Below the pieces are notes generated by a model. The model was not told the origin of the DNA. It ran no database searches and saw only the letters and a program-made list of their open reading frames with translations. A stretch of DNA of 64,000 nt from Pholis gunnellus (lineage: Eukaryota; Chordata; Actinopteri; Perciformes; Pholidae): the NCBI GenBank assembly GCA_910591455.2, contig OU342817.1, forward strand, positions 20,462,890-20,526,889, in the 5' to 3' direction. The position numbers were made by a program, and so were the translations under genes. Every line of letters starts with the position of its first letter. Position 1 is the first letter of the stretch. Shown here in pieces: positions 43,561-64,000 of this stretch.

Positions 43561-44225
43561 AGTTCCACTTAGCAGCGACAAAGCTGTAACTTCCTGTTTG
43601 ACACTTCAGAATAAAAGCACAAAAAAACTACCGTTAATAATGTCATATTTTCTATTTCTAAAAACAAAAAGAATACAACGATAAGTTTACGGGTCCAGCA
43701 CTACTGTAGTAAACACAATCAAAGAAGTTAAAATCAGTTCAAATATAACGTTGCCATTTTTCTAACACTATAATTAATAACACAAATTATGTCTAGGCAT
43801 GCCATGTTTTATATGCTATTTTAAAGGAATGTATTACACTTTCAATATGTGTGAAGCAGCACTGTAAAGAGAACTACCAAGAACAGTATTACTGCATGTA
43901 GCGATTTAATTATTATTATTTTTTTTTACTTTTATTTTTATAAAAATTCTGCCATATAGTAGATTTTACACCGTGTTTGTTTGCATTTGTTTTTTGTACA
44001 AACAAATACAGCTTTAACCCCTGTATGCTCCGCTGCCACACTTTTGTTCTGAAAAGACATGGCCGGAAGTATCAGTCCATGGTCCCTGGTCCCACGGAAC
44101 TGTTTCCTGCACGTGAGTGTGACGTTGAAGTGAACCCACGCTGGTCTCGACATAGACGTGAACTCCGGGTGAAGCCGGTGTGTGGACGTGTGTGCGCGCG
44201 TGCTGCTGTCCGTGAGCCGATCGTC
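43561..44225. promoter_or_regulatory. Divergent TMEM68/TGS1 promoter region
   Basis: The region separates the two head-to-head genes. An ETS-type site CCGGAAGT is at 44,063-44,070 and local CpG content rises at 44,090-44,230. No TATA box was seen, as usual for housekeeping divergent promoters. Start sites are inferred. Confidence 0.55.
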
Positions 44226-60651
<16,426 letters not shown>

Positions 60652-61121
60652 CCAATGAGGATTTCTTCCTCCTTTTTTAGTTTTTGTACTTTTTGTAATT
60701 CCATTTTTGTCATAATACAAGTGTGAAATATTGCAGACTGTTGTTCTGTGAGCACCCTGCAGGGTTGAGTTAAAGGAAGACTTCACTCCTAAAATGGTCG
60801 TTCATTTACCGATGTGTCACCTCGTATTTCCTTGAATTCTTGAAGAAAACGTTCTTTTCCTGTCATGCGTCCACGGTGAACGGAGAATCCCAACGAGGGA
60901 GGAAAGTCTGGATGAAAACACAACGTTTGAATGATCCAAGTGTCTGTTTAGCAGCAGGCCTGCACAAGCGTGAGACCGTTTATGCCGAAGTGTTTTAAAT
61001 AGTACGGTTTTAGCCAAGATGCATGTGTTCATGAAGTAGACTTTGATTATATTGCATTACATCTTGTGGGTGAAGTACTTCTTAAACGCAGGTGTTTCTT
61101 AGTTTTATGTATTCTTCAGAT

Positions 61122-61327
61122 TAAAGGTCCGGTGTGTGTGTGTGTGTGTGTGTGTGGGACATCGAGTGGTGATGTAGCAGATTGGAACAAACTGAAACTC
61201 CTACTCCTCCTTATGTAGCTCCTTCAAAAGTAACCAAAACACAATGATTTCTATTTTCAGGTGATTATACACAAAAGAAAACACTTTAACAACAGATTCC
61301 CCATAAATGCTACACACTGGCCCTTTG
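61122..61327 (+). mobile_element. MITE in the TGS1 3' UTR
   Basis: Ends 'taaaggtccggtgtgtg' and 'acacactggccctttga' are inverted repeats. Includes a GT run and 'gacatcgagtggtgatgtag'. It lies between the stop codon and the likely poly(A) signal, so it is probably transcribed in the mRNA. Confidence 0.7.
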
Positions 61328-61361
61328 AGGTTTTACCATCTTTTTATTGTACATTAGAGCG

Positions 61362-61367
61362 AATAAA
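61362..61367 (+). terminator. tgs1: Polyadenylation signal AATAAA of TGS1
   Basis: First AATAAA after the stop codon, about 710 bases downstream. A TG-rich stretch ('ttgttgattgttgtcgtc') follows within 40 bases. Confidence 0.55.
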
Positions 61368-61534
61368 TCTTTTTCACATTGTTGATTGTTGTCGTCTTCA
61401 TTTTTGATATGAACACATGTCATCACACCGTTTAGTTTGAGGGAAGTTAACATTGGATAATGTGATGAGTAGCCACCTCAGCATAGGAGAGGAACTAAGG
61501 CTGCCAACAGAGGAGCTAGTCCAGTAAAGCACAG

Positions 61535-61578
<44 letters not shown>

Positions 61579-63958
61579 CTGTTGTTATTAATCTAAGCAA
61601 ACCAACCACCCAAAATGTTATCTCTCCATAAAAGTCATAGTTGTTAAATTCAGCTCCAGAGGAAAGCCTTCCTCACTGCAGCTTTGAGTTTAAACATCGT
61701 AAGAGGAGATACGACCTTGTGTTGTTTAACAGAAGTTAACTTTTATTTTTCATACTGTAAGTATAAAAGAGATTTTAAAAAACAGTTTATTTCTGCATTC
61801 TTAACATGGAAAAAAGCATTTTCTCATCATTTTACAGCACTATTGTTTTTGTGCAGTTCCTGAGTCCGTGTGATGGTCTGAACCTCAACACACCATCACA
61901 TGTCACCTTCTGTGATCACGTCTCACCTTCTGTGATCACATCTCACCTTCTGTGATCACATGTCACCTTCTGTGATCACATCTCACCTTCTGTGATCACA
62001 TGTCACCTTCTGTGATCACATCTCACCTTCTGTGATCACATCTCACCTTCTGTGATCACATGTCACCTTCTGTGATCACATCTCACCTTCTGTGATCACA
62101 TGTCACCTTCTGTGATCACGTCTCACCTTCTGTGATCACATCTCACCTTCTGTGATCACATCTCACCTTCTGTAAAAAGGCTCTAGTTTTATAATAAATA
62201 CATATTCTTATATTCATATTTCTGTAAGGTGCATTAGAGATGTTAGCTAACTATTAGTGAAAATATGAACTAAATACAAGCAATAATTAAAGCCCGTTCT
62301 CTTAGTTCTTTCACAGCTGATTTAGTTTCCCGTGTGCTGCTTTCATCCAGAGTTGTTTGTTCGTAACGTTTCCAGTCGTGATGTTTCACATGTTTCTTGG
62401 GATTTGATCCTTTTCTGTAAAATATCTCCTTCCGTTCTTTATCTCACTCATATATTGTGTACGGTTTGTATTTTGAAGACATTAACTGAAGCGTTTCTTG
62501 ACAGATTCCTCGACTCAAGGAGTCTGTCTTGTGTTGTTGTTTTTGTGTCCAGCCACCAGAGGGCGACATGACATCTGTTTCACATCTCCTGTGTGTCCAC
62601 AGCTGGGTTTACGTGAACACAACCACGTTATGCAGCCAAGCATTGCTCAGACCTGCACACCGTGGTTTCAATACCAAATTCAGAGTAAATGTGTTTAAAA
62701 TGTCTTGAATATATCGGTTTCATTTCAAAGTAATTGCTAGTTGTTTTATATTATTTTGACGTATTTGCACAAGTAACAAAACAATAGAACATGTAAGCTA
62801 GAGGAAGCCTTGTATATTTCCACTCTTTACTTTGTATTGCAAATGTGGGCTGGTCTAGATGCACCCTACCTTTCACCCAGTGCATGCTGGGACGTATGGA
62901 AAAGCAATGGATGGAATTTAAGATCTGAACTTTCTCAGACTTCAATGATCTGGTGTTTACAAAATAAAACCAACAACAAAGCCGCAGTGAGATACTTCAC
63001 ACTACATGGTGTCATACTCTTACAGATTGTGTTGCTTTTAATATTTCCCATTTTGACATAAATGTGTTTCCTTTTTATTTTGTTCCTTTATTGTATTATT
63101 ACTGTGTCATTTCTTTCAATACGAGTGTGATAAACTAAAACATTACTGAGGATGATGGCTGAGAAATCAGTGCAGATGTCACTACGGGGGACCGAGTGTT
63201 TCGGCATTTAAGAGAAACTGGACGAGTGTAAATCAGGCTTCAGTCTGGTGTTGTTGGGTACGAAGCCAAATGGATTCAGCTGATTCATTTCGAAGCCATC
63301 TTTTACTCTTTTCCATTCATCCATAAAAATGTCTTTGCACTTCTTGTGGCTGAAGTGAGTTTTTCATCAACAAACATTTGATGAAAAAACGATCATTATT
63401 CACCCGCCAAACATTTTTTTCACCCGTTTTCATTAAAATGATGCTGATAAGACTTTTTTTTGGTCATAAACACGGGAGCGAAATCTATTTAAATCGAACT
63501 TTTTTTCCGCCCTCATATGCCTCTCGGGGCTTCCGTACTTTAGGCCTTCTCATAATTATATTTTAATGACTGACTTGAGTGAGAAATCGTTTCAGTGCTT
63601 CACTGGGATCTCTCCTCCTGTTTCCATCTTGTTTTAGCTTCATGCTTAGATCTTTCTTGTGTTGTAAGTGCCCCGCGGTTACACTTTCAGGATGAATTTG
63701 CCACATAAGGACCACACAGACTGACCCATGATGATGACATGTTTGAACGGTTGACGACAGGACGGAGGAAGAAAGGATGTATAAGACGGATGAAAATATT
63801 CTAGGTGTCTGGCTGTTACTCTATTTTTGCAGACCACTTTATAAATAAAGTTATTACGGGGTGACAGAGGTACATGATCAGCTGCTCACTGCTGTCATTC
63901 ATTAAGAGCCTTCTGAGCTCCAGATATGATTACTCTCCTCAGGATCAACAAGACACCA

Positions 63959-64000
<42 letters not shown>
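61368..64000. other. Region downstream of TGS1, no gene recognised
   Basis: GT runs at about 61,535-61,568 and 63,961-64,000 (window end), plus the 20-bp minisatellite. Short frames such as 62,332-62,571 and 62,810-63,061 have no recognisable features. Confidence 0.5.
61894..62170 (+). repeat. Minisatellite, 20-bp unit, about 13 copies
   Basis: Unit 'tctcaccttctgtgatcaca', with a tctc/tgtc alternation between copies and a TGATCA palindrome in every unit. Confidence 0.95.

Overview
The window reads as nuclear DNA of a teleost fish, probably a percomorph. The evidence is multi-exon genes with vertebrate splice sites, a FISNA-NACHT-LRR immune receptor of the fish-expanded NLR-C (NLRC3-like) type, long CA/TG microsatellites, and fish-typical repeats (a Rex3-type LINE with a GATG tail, L2-type LINEs, hAT and Tc1/mariner MITEs). 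Three host genes can be traced exon by exon. No tRNA, rRNA, CRISPR array or bacterial-style operon is visible.

Left region, 1-30.1 kb (+ strand gene): repeat-rich flank, then an NLR-C gene. A TATA-containing promoter at about 4.5 kb leads into two untranslated exons. Four short N-terminal exons (5.2-7.2 kb), a 5.4-kb repeat-filled intron, a FISNA-side exon, one large FISNA/NACHT/winged-helix exon (12,982-14,785) and seven 174-bp leucine-rich-repeat exons (14.9-24.9 kb) follow. The LRR exons and their introns are strongly duplicated, including a 438/439-bp TIR element carried along with the exons. One LRR exon is visibly broken. The promoter region is itself duplicated (2.3 kb and 4.5 kb), and part of its upstream flank is repeated at 29.6 kb. 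A degraded LTR retroelement with one LTR lies at 27.3-29.6 kb on the minus strand.

Middle region, 30.1-43.5 kb (- strand gene): TMEM68, a membrane acyltransferase, with seven coding exons (34,826-41,886). The extreme N-terminal exon was not found.

Right region, 43.6-61.4 kb (+ strand gene): TGS1, trimethylguanosine synthase, with fifteen coding exons that join in frame to 821 codons plus a stop. TMEM68 and TGS1 are divergent and share an intergenic promoter region with an ETS-type site; the same head-to-head pair is found in mammals. Two TGS1 introns are non-canonical: one is GC-AG, and one is a textbook U12-type AT-AC intron inside the methyltransferase domain.

The strongest observations are the AT-AC minor-spliceosome intron in the enzyme that hypermethylates snRNA caps, the recent cassette amplification of NLR LRR exons, the duplicated NLR promoter beside a nested foldback repeat, and two related Myb/SANT-domain repeats at opposite ends of the window. 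All calls come from reading the sequence by eye; no alignment or database search was run.
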